Shown: piece by piece, positions 10,098 through 21,211 of the stretch
Layout of the letters: each line of letters begins with the position of its first letter
Position numbering within the stretch: the first letter of the stretch is position 1
Position numbers and translations under genes: made by a program
Notes under the pieces: generated by a model
What the model was told of the DNA's origin: nothing
What the model saw: the letters and a program-made list of their open reading frames with translations, nothing else
The model's database searches: none
NCBI RefSeq assembly: GCF_963678635.1
Contig: NC_087071.1
Span: 43,449,095 to 43,513,094 of the forward strand
Direction: 5' to 3'
DNA: 64,000 nt
Origin: Symsagittifera roscoffensis
Lineage: Eukaryota > Xenacoelomorpha > Acoela > Convolutidae

Positions 10098-11703
10098 ACA
10101 ACCAAACGAGAGATCAATATCGACGAGTTCAGTGTTAAAATGACGTTCAAGTAACCCACGCTAGCGGTATGCCCTACCTATCCCGTCTGGGTCCTTTCTT
10201 GGGGTCCTTTCGTGGGGTCTAGGAGACGACATGACTTCTACTCCCGACGTGACTTCAAGCCGAAGCGACTTCAGGGCAAAATTGAAACTTTACAAGCACC
10301 TCAAGATTTTTTTCGCCTCATTTGCTATTTTTTCATTGGCATCCTTTAATAACATCATATTTGTACCAATTTTGTGCGACAATGAGTCTGGGTGGCTCCC
10401 AGATGATACCCTTAATGCCGGTTAATTCTCACCTCTGGAAAAGGTGTGGGGGAACCGAGTAGCTGTTTTATTTGATCTCACGTAAAATAAATTTGTATTG
10501 GAGCGCCACATTTGTTTTTATTGATTCCACAAAATGTTAGCGGATTGCGGAGATTGTAAGTGAGATATCCAGCAATAACCCGCTTGAACAATGGCTAGCT
10601 AGAACAAGGGATGCTGAAATTACGAACAAACACTTAACAATTGTCTGTGGAATCCGCGAACAAATCTTAAGCCATCACTTAACTAAATTCGTGGATATAC
10701 CCTTTTAGAAAATAAATATAAAATTAAAGATCTTAATGAAATGGCCATTTTGATTTGCTATCCGTAATTGAATAACCCAGCTGCATTAAGGAATGAAAAT
10801 AGCTAGATCAACGAATGCGGAATTTACGAACGAAGACTTAACCATTTTGTGTGGAATCCATGAACAAATCTTAAATCATCACTCAACTAAATTCATAAAT
10901 ATACCCTTTAGAACATAAAATCTTTGTAGCCGTGTCAAAAACAGTCATACTTGCGGCTTAACGCAACCAATTGAAACTGTCAAACCGAATATTTCGGTTA
11001 GTTAAATTGCATAATTAATTAACAAAATGTCTAGGGATAAAAATTTTCTAACAATGTTGTCGATTTTCCTTTAATTCAGCTAACTGAAATTTATGTATTA
11101 GCTGTTATTTTAAGAACTGATTCCATTTTCATTTTATGATGGGTTAACAGTGACAACTAATCGTAGTTTTAAATTTGAAACTATGGCAAATTACGAATTA
11201 ATTCGTGAACGTTCTAGAATGCAAATTCGAATTGATCCGTAGTAGCCATAGATTCAAATTTGAAGCTATTAAAATTAAGTTCATTGTCAATTTTTCATAT
11301 GGATCAAACGTCCAAAACATAGCCGATGCCGAACTTCAATGTCAACTTGCACAGTTGATCCCTATGGATGTTGACATTAACCTTGTGGTAGATTCTGGAT
11401 GAGGTTATGGTTTTCACAATTGTAGTCTTTGCAATAATTTTCACATTCCAGCTCTCCAGATCTGTTTTCTATTAACTAACATGGTCGAAAAAAAACGTTT
11501 TAAATAGAGTAAAATTAGCCCGACCGTCGGTCGCTGTAAATTCAATTGTAATTTTTTTTCTCCCGTCGGGAACGCGTAGTTCAAGCGATGTGATTGGTCG
11601 AATTCGAATCGATAGCTCTAAAACTTCATTTAGTCATAGAATTATTGCTGCTATTATGTACCGCTAGATATTTCGCTTTTTACAAAATCATTTTTTTTTA
11701 CAA
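10098..11703. repeat. 1.6-kb tandem repeat, unit 3, joined to a pol fragment
   Basis: Third copy, nearly identical to unit 2. Instead of restarting at the unit boundary it runs on into tttttacaaaatgattttacaac and then into retroelement pol sequence. This suggests the repeat unit was once the sequence flanking, or the terminal region of, that retroelement. Confidence 0.93.
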
Positions 11704-12388
11704 AATGATTTTACAACTACAAAATCATTTTTTTTCGGTCCTACTAAATTTTATATTGCTGAACGATAGTTTGCTACCAAAAATTTTGAATAACACGGGA
11801 ACTTCATCATCGAAATTTTCTGACCCTTTAGTAATCGTCACAGATTGGTCTGCTAATCGAACCGTCCCCGTAACAGAGAAACACAATATCGCTTTGAAAT
11901 TAAAAGACAACCTACTTAACAATGACCACTTTAACGTATTGAAATGCTACAAAGCTAATAAATCTTTACCTTCTTCCCCAATTATACCAGAAAATCATTT
12001 CTCCAAGGAGTTACTACAAATATTGACCCAGGATGACAAAGTCTTATGGGATCTAATCAAAACACTGAAGACAGGAAGACCACTGGAAAATCATGGATTC
12101 TACATGAAAAAACATGAGAAGGACCTGCACACCAGAGATGATTTACTTTTCTTGGACAACAAAATAGTAAAATCAGCAGCGGCCCGAGGCGCGTTCAGTT
12201 CGATGTTACACGAGTCCCATCCAGACCAGTTTGGCATGAACTTTCTGGCTGAGTTTATCTGGTGGCCACATTTTTATAGAGACATACATCATCTCGTCAA
12301 ATCTTGCAAACAATGTTCAAAAGCCGGTAAGAACCTTAAGGTGTTGTTAGGATCGGATCATATGAGCAAATACCGGAACTTTCATTAA
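11704..12388 (+). pseudogene. Retroelement pol fragment: integrase zinc-binding (H2C2) domain
   Basis: A frame of about 225 codons whose C-terminal half matches the HHCC integrase N-terminal domain of LTR retroelements: HESHP ... WWPHFYRDIHHLV ... SCKQCSKA gives the two His and the C-x2-C pair. The upstream segment (VLWDLIKTLKTGRP, HTRDDLLFLDNKIV) is typical of the linker after RNase H. No RT or RNase H precedes it because it abuts the 1.6-kb repeat. The frame stops at 12388. Just after it the typical integrase linker continues only as degraded pieces in other frames (LSRFGRPFGRF, LIYIDNHLD), so the catalytic core is lost. An old plus-strand Ty3/gypsy-type relic. Confidence 0.75.
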
Positions 12389-12790
12389 CGATAAAAAATT
12401 TATCTCGATTTGGCCGGCCCTTTGGACGCTTTCTGATCTATATTGATAATCATTTAGATCAATGAAAGTCAATCATATCAGACCGCTGGGCAAATAATTG
12501 TGAGCTACACGATGGAGCAGAGGACGGATACGAAGACGCGGTGATGGACTCCTCCTCAGACTCGGACATCCAAAAAAGCAAAGATTACCCATGGTAGTCG
12601 AGCAACCCCAACCTTCTCCTTAGAATCAGACATCCCACTGACAATACCTAATCGGAAACGGCCTACTCCAGCGAAATTGGCCACTGCTGGAGGTAATCTT
12701 TTTTAATGTATTGGAGAATCGTTTTTTAATCCATTTAAAGAGGCGGTTGTTGATTCTTCGAACCACGCGGTCACTTTAGAAAATGGACAT
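12389..12790 (+). pseudogene. Degraded integrase-core and linker remnant
   Basis: No long frame is present. Short pieces in alternating frames (SSSDSDIQKSKDYPW, ESDIPLTIPNRKRPTPAK) read as hydrophilic linker between the integrase fragment and the tail ORF downstream. No DD(35)E catalytic motif could be found. Confidence 0.35.
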
Positions 12791-12793
12791 ATT

Positions 12794-13270
12794 TTGGCTG
12801 GAAAGAGCAAATCATCGCCTGCCAACCCTCCGAAAAAGACAACCAGCGGGAAAATGACTGGCGGAAACCCGACGCTCATACAAACGACCACAAAATCGTC
12901 GACAGAAGTTATCGTCATTCCGGATTCCACTCAGAAATCCTCTCAAGGCAGCAGTTCTCCTGGACCATCTTTCTTCGGATACGCTCTACACCCAATTTTG
13001 CTGGACAGCACACCAAAGGAAACGAATCCTGTTGCCACACAGCCCAGATCTACAATCAGACCGCCTGATTTCTTGTGCTGGTCACCTTCTGATTTCCTCA
13101 TTCACCTCGCGAAATTGGGGTACGTTCAGACATCGCGGAAGTATACCACCGGGAAATCACCCATCATAGTCGCAGAGCAAGATTCCGGGAGCAAAATATC
13201 GTCCACGATAGATCAGGACGTACACGATCTTTACGAGAATTTGACGCCGGATACATTTAAAACTCATTGA
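12794..13270 (+). CDS. Pol-tail-like Ser/Thr/Pro-rich protein
   Basis: A 158-codon intact frame. The N-terminal half is Ser/Thr/Lys-rich and disordered. The C-terminal half has a motif typical of retroelement polyprotein tails (NPVATQPRSTIRPPDFL) and ends DVHDLYENLTPDTFKTH. Position and strand place it downstream of the integrase relic, so I read it as the C-terminal tail of the same polyprotein. It could be an unrelated host exon; no catalytic residues are expected or seen. Confidence 0.4.
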   Translation: MAGKSKSSPANPPKKTTSGKMTGGNPTLIQTTTKSSTEVIVIPDSTQKSSQGSSSPGPSFFGYALHPILLDSTPKETNPVATQPRSTIRPPDFLCWSPSDFLIHLAKLGYVQTSRKYTTGKSPIIVAEQDSGSKISSTIDQDVHDLYENLTPDTFKTH

Positions 13271-14066
13271 ACTCATTAAAACTCTATTTTCCAATTTCTT
13301 CATTTTACGATTCGTAGATTTTGTAGATTTAGTTTTAGCTAATTTAGCCTTTATTAGAAATGTGCTAAGTACGTTTCATATCGGACGGTCGATTATTCAA
13401 TTTTTAATGTTGCTTTAGATTAAGACATCTGTAATTCTTTCTTAATCATGTTTCTTTCTCATTTTCCTAGTCGATCAATTTGAAGCGTCGATCAATCGCC
13501 TTATACTAATTTCGGGTGACAATGATTTTTTTGATCTCACGTAATATTTTTTAATAAATTTGTATTAGAGAGCGACAGTTTGTTTTTTTATTCCACAAAG
13601 TGTTAGCGAATTCCGCAGATTGTAGGTGAGATATCCAGCAATAACCAGCTTGAACAATGGCTAGCTAGAACAACGAATGCGAAAACTACGAACAATTACT
13701 TAACCATTGTTTGTGGAATCCACAAACATATCTTGAACCAATACCTAACTAAATATGGGGATATACCCTTTTAGATTTTAAACATTTGATTGAAAACTGC
13801 TATTTTGATTTTCAGTTTAGTTCGATCATTCAATTTTTAATGATAATTCATTCCTAATCAAGGTTTTTTCTCAATTTCTTAATAAATGCCCATAATTGTA
13901 AACATTAAGTGTTTAATTTTAGAAAATTTAGTTAGTAAATTTTAACGTAAATTAGAACAGGTTTAAAATATAAAAACATGAACTCAAACGCACTCTTATA
14001 AATTGTAAAATGATTCGAAAACTGATTTAAACGAAACGAGTTTAAAGTTTTGTATCCAAAATCCAT
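13271..14066. other. Non-coding, includes a diverged piece of the 1.6-kb repeat
   Basis: AT-rich sequence without open frames. The only recognisable structure is the diverged repeat copy at 13529-13775, listed separately. The rest shows poly-T tracts and nothing I can name. Confidence 0.6.
13529..13775. repeat. Diverged copy of part of the 1.6-kb repeat unit
   Basis: Aligns with 7254-7497 of unit 1: shared blocks include ttgatctcacgtaa, gtgagatatccagcaataacc, ttgaacaatggctagctagaacaa and ggatatacccttttag. It is clearly more diverged than the three tandem units, so it is an older copy on the far side of the pol relic. That arrangement could mean the unit is, or contains, a long terminal repeat of the pol-bearing element. 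Confidence 0.8.
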
Positions 14067-14438
14067 TTAATTGCTGTCGTCAAAAAACGCTTGAGCAACT
14101 TTGTCTCCATAGTCAAAGCGCAGTTGCTTGAAAGGTGCAATGTCTCTCCTGGCTTTTAGGATGACTATTCTTTCACCTATGCTGGAAAGTACAACTTCTA
14201 CCATCTTCATTTTGGTCTCGTTTTTCTTCTGGGTGGCGTGGTTCGCTAAACAACCCAGGCAAACATTTCATTTGGGTAACGGGCACTCCTCATTTGAAGC
14301 GTCGACCAATCGCCTAGGAGGACCCGCAGTTTGCAGTACGTATTCGCTTAGAACTCCTGGTTGGAGACAGTACTGGTCGGCATTGATGTTGGTGACTACT
14401 TTGCCGTGGTAATCCACCAACACGTCATCTTTGTTGAA
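14067..14438 (-). pseudogene. SET-domain exon interrupted by one in-frame stop
   Basis: The frame begins after an acaatag acceptor (FNKDDVLVDYHGKVVTN) and shows SET lysine-methyltransferase motifs in order: a VDYHGKV strand at the N-terminal side, the CLANHA motif corresponding to the conserved N-H-S-C cofactor-site motif, and GERIVILKARRDI followed by LRFDYGD near the end. A TGA at 14268-14270 sits between DASNEECPLPK and NVCLGCLANHA. Without it the exon would be about 123 codons, ending at a TAA. SET enzymes methylate lysines, mostly on histones. Whether the gene is dead or the stop is an assembly error is open. It is probably the 3' exon of the gene upstream. Confidence 0.6.
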
Positions 14439-14559
14439 CTATTGTAAAGCAATAAAACTTAGTGAAAGAGAAATTACTGATTACAAATTAACTGATTCAA
14501 AAACTACTGATTCTAAAATGAAATTTTTTTTGTAAGATATATTTATCGAGTTATTAAAA

Positions 14560-15413
14560 TTATAAAATACCCCATCCAAAAACTAGAATTATCACATCAC
14601 ATATGCTGACCCAGCTCTGGGTCAATTGACGACTCTGCAACTCTTCCTGAGCCTCATATGGAAAGCTCTCAATGTCGTTGGCGATATGTTTCAGGCTTGT
14701 GGTTTTCTCAAGCGGCTGAAACTTTCTCTTTGATCCATCATTGAGCAGCTTTGCCACATGGTCAACCACTTTCTTCAGGTCACGGGTTTCCCACTTCTGC
14801 TTTGAGTAAAAATTTGCAACTTTACTTGACAGCTCATGGGAAATCGTCATCTGCTGAACAAAGATCTGTGGGCGCTGCTCCTGGCGAATGTAACGTTGAG
14901 AATCTTGTCGGGATCGCACTGCCAACAGAACGTCTTCGTAGGTGTATCCGTCCATTTTCTGGTAATCTTCTGAAGCCTGTCTCTTCACCTTTTCCATCTC
15001 GAACGTAGGGCTCGTAGACAAAGGCATAGGCTTCGCAACCTTACGTGCGAGACATCGCTTCCGCTGTTCCAGATTTATGATGCTTAACTAAAAAAACGAA
15101 ATTATTACATGTGATTCCACGTAGGTTTCAATTTAGATAAATTAATCCCTTTGAAAGACAATTAAACTTAATATCGATTGATCTACCTGGCGTTTGAACA
15201 GATCAACTAGTGGAGCAACCCGGAACACCGCGTTCCCAAACGAATTGACGAAAAACAGTTGAGTCATCACCATGTTTTTTGTGTCCCGAAAAGCCCACTG
15301 AACAACATAGCCCATTTTGCTACTCTTTAAATGGGTTCTGGCCTCTGTATAGTACAACTTCATAGCATGTACTAGCCAGACTGGAATTCTGTGGGAGATG
15401 CGAGAAGTTGACA
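14560..15413 (-). CDS. Unrecognised spliced protein, two exons
   Basis: Exon 15413-15187 follows an acceptor (ttttatag) and ends KRQ at a donor (gtagatc). The intron 15186-15088 ends ttttttag, and exon 15087-14560 continues in frame (SIINLEQRKRCLARK ... ) to a stop. The protein is helical and charged (RSRQDSQRYIRQEQRPQIF, WETRDLKKVVDHVAKLL). The annotated stop follows a hydrophobic run (VSICDVIILVFGWGIL). A donor at TGG|gtcagc near 14611 would instead splice in phase to the SET exon at 14438. I favour one minus-strand gene whose product carries a C-terminal SET domain, with moderate doubt. Confidence 0.5.
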
Positions 15414-15495
15414 CTATAAAATTGAGTCACCAAATCGAGTCATCAGTGTTTTTTTTTAAATAAAATTAGTGTTTTAGATTTAAAAAAATACTTAC

Positions 15496-15729
15496 AGGCT
15501 GCTGGTTCTAAGCTCAGCTCCACGGTAATGTCTTCATTTTTTCCCTCTATAATGACAATCGTCTGGACGACAGCATGTACCGTGGTGCCGTGGTGTTGAT
15601 GATCATTTTCTCGAGCATTCCTATGCACGTGAGCCGAAACGTGACAATGGCCCTGAACAAGGTCAATTGTTCTTTGTGGGTCAAGGTTCCGTTTCCTTTA
15701 TCGGCGCAGTCATTCGATTTCCGGACATT
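15496..15729 (-). CDS. Candidate internal exon between clear splice sites
   Basis: Bounded by a good acceptor (attttacag ending at 15730) and a strong donor (cagcct|gtaagt at 15495). Two overlapping frames are each open over part of it: one from the acceptor (VRKSNDCADKGNG, EQLTLFRAIVTFRL) and one reaching the donor (VVQTIVIIEGKNEDITVELSLEPAA). One frameshift would merge them. The donor-side frame joins in phase to the exon starting at 15413. Function unknown. Confidence 0.45.
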
Positions 15730-15882
15730 CTGTAAAATATTTTATTTGAGAGTCTCGTTTATAATCGGTTTTCGGCTCGGCAGGTTTTTCCAGGTTGCTT
15801 AAATTGAGTATGATTTAGTTTCAATATTTGGCTTACCAAAACCTTTAGGCTTGTGTAATGTGAAGTTATTTCTTCAACTCAC

Positions 15883-16326
15883 AGTTTCGCCTACATTATA
15901 TGGCTCTGCATGATCCCTTTCGCGGCTTTCTGTGAGCTCGTCTTGGGGTTCCGCGGGAGTCTAGATTCGCCTCTCATGGTCATGCTGTTGTCTTTCAACT
16001 TCTCGATAGTGGGGAAAAGCCGGTGGCCATGGAGAATTCGGATACGGTGATGCCGACATCTAGGAATCCAGGTAGGCTGGATCTGGCTGATACTGCTGAG
16101 GCTGGCACTGATGTACCATCGAGGGGCCTGGATGGATATGTCGCAGAGGGGTATGTGGTTGCCTATATGTCGGCGGAATTGGCGAAGCAAAAGGACGCGG
16201 GATTGCTCGCAAAGGGGTTACCGGTATTAGTGAGGAGCAAATGATGTCGTCTCTTACTGTGAGTGGTGACGGAGGCACAGGGATGTTAGAAGGCACTGCA
16301 AATGGCGATGGAGAACTGGAAGGCAC
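15883..16326 (-). CDS. Pro/Gln-rich N-terminal exon, frame broken
   Basis: Proline-rich frames on the minus strand (SPSPFAVPSNIPVPPSP, then SPYPNSPWPPAFPHYREVE) end at a donor (gaaact|gtgagt, intron 15882-15730). The frame changes at least once and a stop lies near 15961, so the exon as given is not intact. It looks like a disordered N-terminal region of the gene running down to 14067. Confidence 0.35.
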
Positions 16327-16911
16327 TGAACATTAGTTTTCGGCATTGGACATTTACTTTGATTTCGTAAGTTTTTACTAGATTTGGATGAAAAATGAGA
16401 GATTCAACTAATATTGAGACAAGATGAAAATGAACTGACTCCAAATTAGCGGTAAAGCTCCCATCGCTTATCAGCACAAATTTAATCGAAACACCAGGAT
16501 ATCTGGATAAGAGTCAACCAAGGAAGAGCTTCGACATTTTCCACTCTTTTTAGCACACCAGATGAAAGTAGCATCTATGCAATAATTACTGCCTAAAGAT
16601 AGGACGACCAATTGACAAGGAACTGATAGATGGAACTATACAGTGCAGTTTTTATCAGTAAAACCGTCATTATTAGGGAAAACTGTCATTATTCAACTCT
16701 TGAACCAAGGCTCATTTTAATTCAATTAGTCATTCGCTCCTCAGTTCATACATATATTAGAGTCTTTCATCCATTCATCCATGCCCTTATGCTAAGTAGA
16801 ACTTTTCGGGTAAAGGAAAAAGTACAAGTCCTCGATGCCGTCATTTCCATTTGGGAAAGTGCTGTAATTTACCATTAATCAGCGATTGGTGCGTAAGGAT
16901 TAAATGGTCTG

Positions 16912-17391
16912 ATTGGCCGGGAAGTGCCATCTTAAGTGTCCCAGAAGACAGAAGAGAAAACGCAACCCATGGAGTATAAGAAAATTCCACGAACACAATG
17001 ATACTTGTGTCATCAGCAGAAGGCGGAACTCGAGAAAAGATAAAATATCGTTCAACCCCAGACTTTTTTTGAACTTGCTGAGAGTGTCATATAATGGATT
17101 GTCATCATCAACGACCCTTTCTTGTCCCAGTGTACAGTTCGTTTGGTCGAAAAACCTCGGGATACTGCGAGGAATGGACCATCATGCAGTGGCAGTTTAT
17201 ACGTTAGGTACTCCGAGTTGAGAAACGAGTCACAAGGCGAGTCAAGGAAACGAGTCGCCGGAGAATCACTGCCAGAAGATTTCATAAAATTCATGATTAC
17301 GGATGCTGACAAATCTAGACCCGAACAAAAACCCTCAGAGCCCAAAAAACAAGGAAGACAAACCGCAGGAAGACATTTTGAGTTGCCTTGA
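16912..17391 (+). CDS. Unrecognised hydrophilic plus-strand ORF
   Basis: Two overlapping frames are open here. The better one (17122-17391, 89 codons) is Ser/Arg/Lys/Glu-rich (RYSELRNESQGESRKR, DADKSRPEQKPSEPKK) and ends in a normal stop. It reads as a disordered protein tail. No domain, membrane span or clear splice site; a chance ORF is possible. Confidence 0.25.
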
Positions 17392-17726
17392 TTTTTTTGA
17401 ATTGCCAAAAAGTGAAATTCCCTTGAAGTTTATTCCATGCATAAACGGTGCAATACAGGTGAAATTATCTAGTAACTAACAAATGCGAAACTAATCTACT
17501 AATTTTTCACATCCAACTATCCTTAGATTCTTTATGATCATCGATTTCAGCTGATATCGTGAAAATTGCATTTCCGGATGCAACTGATTCTTGTTTTTAT
17601 CGGTATTTAATTTACCGTATTCTATTCCTATACCGTATTCTATTTTGTGATTTTAGCTAGGTAATTTTACCGTATTCTATTTATACATCGTATTGTTTTT
17701 TGTGTTTTTAGCTAGGATCGACTATC

Positions 17727-18352
17727 TTGCGAGCCGAAGAAAATTTTTGTGTTGTTTATTCGAAATTCGATTATTCGAAGAAACGAGTATTTCCTGGATT
17801 GAGTTCCATCGAAAATGCGAATGTCACCCTGAAAACGCTTTCTGTATTGGCGGAGCTTGCTGAGGAAGATTTTTGGTATGTGCTGTTTATTTCAATTTTG
17901 TTGTTTTTCCAAGAACAAACATGATTTATTCTTTTTTTCTCTTGCGCTTCGTTTTAGAACGATTTTAACTGCGATCTGAGTGATATTACTCACCCAATTG
18001 GCCAAAATTTTGCGACATTTTCGGCAAAAAAAGATGCATTGGCTTGACGAGGAAAAAACAGGGCTAACTTTTATATTGGTTCCAGCCACACCAGTAACCA
18101 GAAAGGCCATTGGTTTATCATCCACACAGTGGGCTGCTAAATTGTTGGGCACTATAATTTCCGGAAATTTTTGATGCCATCAATCTTGTTTTCTGTGCCG
18201 GGGGAAAAATTGGATTTGTTGCCAGCAAGAATCGATCGTGAGCTAGACACTGTGATCAAATATATCAAGTTCAACGAACACAGAGATTTCCTTATGCGCA
18301 CAATCCGATGCCATATAAATGCATGCCGTGGTAGATATGCCGTCTAGGATAA
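17727..18352 (+). CDS. Unrecognised fragmented coding region
   Basis: Coding-like pieces occur in three frames: 17727-17875 (KFDYSKKRVFPGLSSIENA, LKTLSVLAELAEEDF), 17980-18174 (VPATPVTRKAIGLSSTQWA) and about 18150-18350 (VPGEKLDLLPARIDREL, VIKYIKFNEHRDFLMRT). A gtatgt donor at 17876 and a gttttag acceptor at 17951-17957 bracket an 82-bp candidate intron, but the phase creates a stop. It is probably a decayed or frameshifted gene. Function unknown. Confidence 0.3.
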
Positions 18353-18879
18353 CTACCGAGAAGTATTTAGACATAACACGACCGAGTCGGCCCAGGAAGT
18401 TTTTATGACTTGGAATGAACTGTTTATAATGTTTGTTGTTATGACTGTTTTTTTAAGACTGTTTGTTCTTGTTTGGTGTTAGTTGATCCCTTTAAATTAA
18501 TCGTAATTTGCCTTATTCTTTTTACTGTATGCAGAATGTGTTATGTCATGAAAAATATGCCGGCCCGTCAAAGTTGCTCATAAAGAGTAAACTATCTATT
18601 TGATGTAGTTTGCTCGTAGAAAGTGAATTATCTAATAAGAAAAACTAATTTGAGTAATTAGTTTTAGATAAAAAGATTAACAATATTTGAACAACTACAG
18701 CTAAAACAACTGGTTAATTGCAAAAAAAATATGTTCCCAAAAATTGTGCCTTATCAAACTATATTTAAAAACACCTTAATTATTGAAAACACCTTAACTA
18801 TATTTGAAAACACCTGATAAATTTAAATGCGAGCTTACTTCATAAGTTTGTTCAATTTGTTCCTTTTGCAGAAATTGAG
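18353..18879. other. AT-rich non-coding stretch
   Basis: No open frame, repeat or motif worth naming beyond short local repeats (aacaccttaa, gtagtttgctc). I see nothing functional here. Confidence 0.5.
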
Positions 18880-19045
18880 ATTGATGACAGGAACTGGGAT
18901 CGAAGTTGGATCACAGTAATCGGGATCGAAATTTGGTTACAGGAATCGGGATCGAAGCTTGGTTACAGGAATCGGGATAGAAAATTGGGTTACATGAATT
19001 GGGATCGAAATTGGGTCACAGGAATTTGGATTGAAGTTGGTTACG
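18880..19045. repeat. Minisatellite, 26-27 bp unit, about six copies
   Basis: Head-to-tail imperfect copies of a unit close to ggaatcgggatcgaa followed by ttggttaca. Copies differ by substitutions and one-base length changes. No coding sense. Confidence 0.85.
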
Positions 19046-19189
19046 AAGGTCAGATCGAAGTTGAGATCGAATTGAGACTGTTAGAATGGTAGTCATGTAT
19101 TGTTGGTTGACCGTTGTTGGTAAACTCCTGTAATAAATAAAATAAATAAATAAAAATGTTAGCAGATATATACACCTATATGTACATGG

Positions 19190-19530
19190 AATCCGCAAAC
19201 AAAATGCGGATTCCACTTACAATTTGCGGATTTCACTTACAATTTGCGGATTCCCCTTACAATTTGCGGATTCCACTTACAGTTGCGGATTCCGCAACAG
19301 CTCAATTTAACGATACAAATGTTTTATCAGTTGTTCCACAAACTGTTCTGGATTCCACAAATGCTGTTGCGGATTCCGCAAATTCGCATAATTGTGGAGC
19401 AAATTTGAGCGGTACAATGATTTGGGTATCTGTTTGTGGAATCCAAAACAGCATAGAAGATCAAAGAAAAGTAGCACTGTTGCGGATTCCGCGACAAAAC
19501 TGATTTTGGCCTGCTGCGGAATCCGCTTAC
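19190..19530. repeat. Cluster of TTGCGGATTCC motifs, partly tandem (21 bp)
   Basis: At 19200-19295 four or five copies of attccacttacaatttgcgg follow in tandem. Beyond that the motif or its near-palindrome (gcggattccgc, ttgtggaatcc) recurs at irregular spacing to about 19530. The same tgtggaatccgc core occurs inside the 1.6-kb repeat units, so a shared origin or shared binding motif is possible. Confidence 0.7.
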
Positions 19531-20851
19531 AATGCAAAAAATGCACAGTTTGGCCTCGTAATGATGATTTTCTACAGATCATAAAATTTTCAGTAATTTT
19601 TAAAACTTGAGTTATATCTTCAAACAAATGGTTTGCTTTACTGCCGAAAAAAAATAATAGAATATAATCTCATATTCTTACCTGCGACTTTCAGTTATCC
19701 TACCAAAAATCAACTTTTTTCAAATGTCGGACTACGGTGGGAGCTACGAAGAAATTTCGAGAATCGAAGGGAGAAATGATCTTTTCCTGCATATGAGGGT
19801 CACAAACATTCAGGTGCGACCGTAAATGTATACTTCTATACTGTTTTTTGCTCCGACTTTCGATGTGGCCATTTTTTTCTCTTACCCAGTTTAAATTCCA
19901 TACCACAATTTGATATACTTAACTTAAATCTCTGCAAACTGATTCGCTAAGTTGCATACAGAAGGTCAGAGTCTCATTATTTTTATCTGAACTAAATTCA
20001 GGAAGGCAAAACTAATCAGATTTGTGTTTTTATAAGCTTGCACCTCAACCCACACGTCTCTAAAATAACCTCAACTGTTGAAACTTTGCTTTAAAACTTT
20101 GCACTTAGGGGTAGATGTTTTAGTTCAAACTGGCTGGTTTTGTACAACTCAAAGGCTCAATAAACTGAGCTTTCCTTTTTTTACAGCAATTATTTTCCCC
20201 CAGTTTCATCCGTTGAAAACAACTTGATCTGTAAACAATCGTGTGTATTGACAATATGGAAGTTTTGAAGATATCCAACCCTAACTTTCCTTGGTCAATT
20301 GTCTGGCTATTCGAAGAGTGGAACGCATCTAAATTTAAGATCCGTTGCCCTTTTTTCAAACATTTTTCAAAACTTTTTTTCAAAGTTTTTAAACCCTTTT
20401 TTCCATCATTTTTCAAGCCCTTTTTCAAACGTATTTTCGAGCCATTTTTGGCCATCTCAATCAAAGTTCTTAGTTTTCAATTGTGGCATCATATTCCAGC
20501 CTATTCAGCTTTCTGATTCTGAAAAAAAAATTAAAATCTTCTCTTTCCGGTCGAAAAAATCTGGTCATAATTTTTATTTATGTTTCGACTAAATAGGACA
20601 AACTTCAATTCGATTAAATTTTTAAAGCCTTTTAAATTTTATTTCAAATTACTTTTCTTGTTTTTTTCACGTCTTTCAATTTATTTTTCTTCAAAAAAAA
20701 ATTAGATGAATTAACAACAAAATTGCTAAATGAGTTTATAGATACGTTCTTTCCTAATGTATATTGGTTGCACCGGTTCATTCAGAGCTACTCGAAGTAA
20801 AAGCGGCAATCCTTGCTGATTCGATAAATTCAAAAGTTGTCAATAAAACCT
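19531..20851. other. AT-rich non-coding flank of the Polinton
   Basis: No convincing gene. A low-complexity block of ttttcaaa repeats lies at about 20340-20470 and produces spurious Phe-rich and Lys-rich frames on the two strands. The final six bases (20846-20851, aaacct) are the left copy of the Polinton target duplication. Confidence 0.6.
20846..20851. other. Left target-site duplication aaacct
   Basis: Exact match to the hexamer directly right of the element (35614-35619). Six-base duplications are characteristic of Polinton integration. Confidence 0.9.
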
Positions 20852-21211
20852 AGTAGTATAGTAAACATGTCTAGGAAAATGACCACTTTTACCCCCCCTA
20901 TTTTTTGGCGTGCCGTTGTACTTACCTTTTTTAACCCCCAAAGGGGTTGAAGCCCCTACTTTTTCGGGCACGCATGTTTTAAGGGGGTTTAAAATTGGTA
21001 ATTTTCCAGCCACTTTATGGAAACCGGAATTGAATTAAGTTTTGGTTGGTGCATGTTTTCCCTTCTAAAGTTTTGGGGTATTGGCTTGTTTACATGAAAA
21101 AAAGTCGTTATATATCTATTATATGCAACCAAACTTTATGGTATATAGGAGAGCACAAGATTTTGGCAGCGTAGCTTAACTGCTGGCTGCGGTAAACGAT
21201 TTCCTTGAAAA

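Noticed and set aside
20241-20592. Phe/Lys-rich frames on both strands
   Set aside because: Produced by the ttttcaaa low-complexity block.
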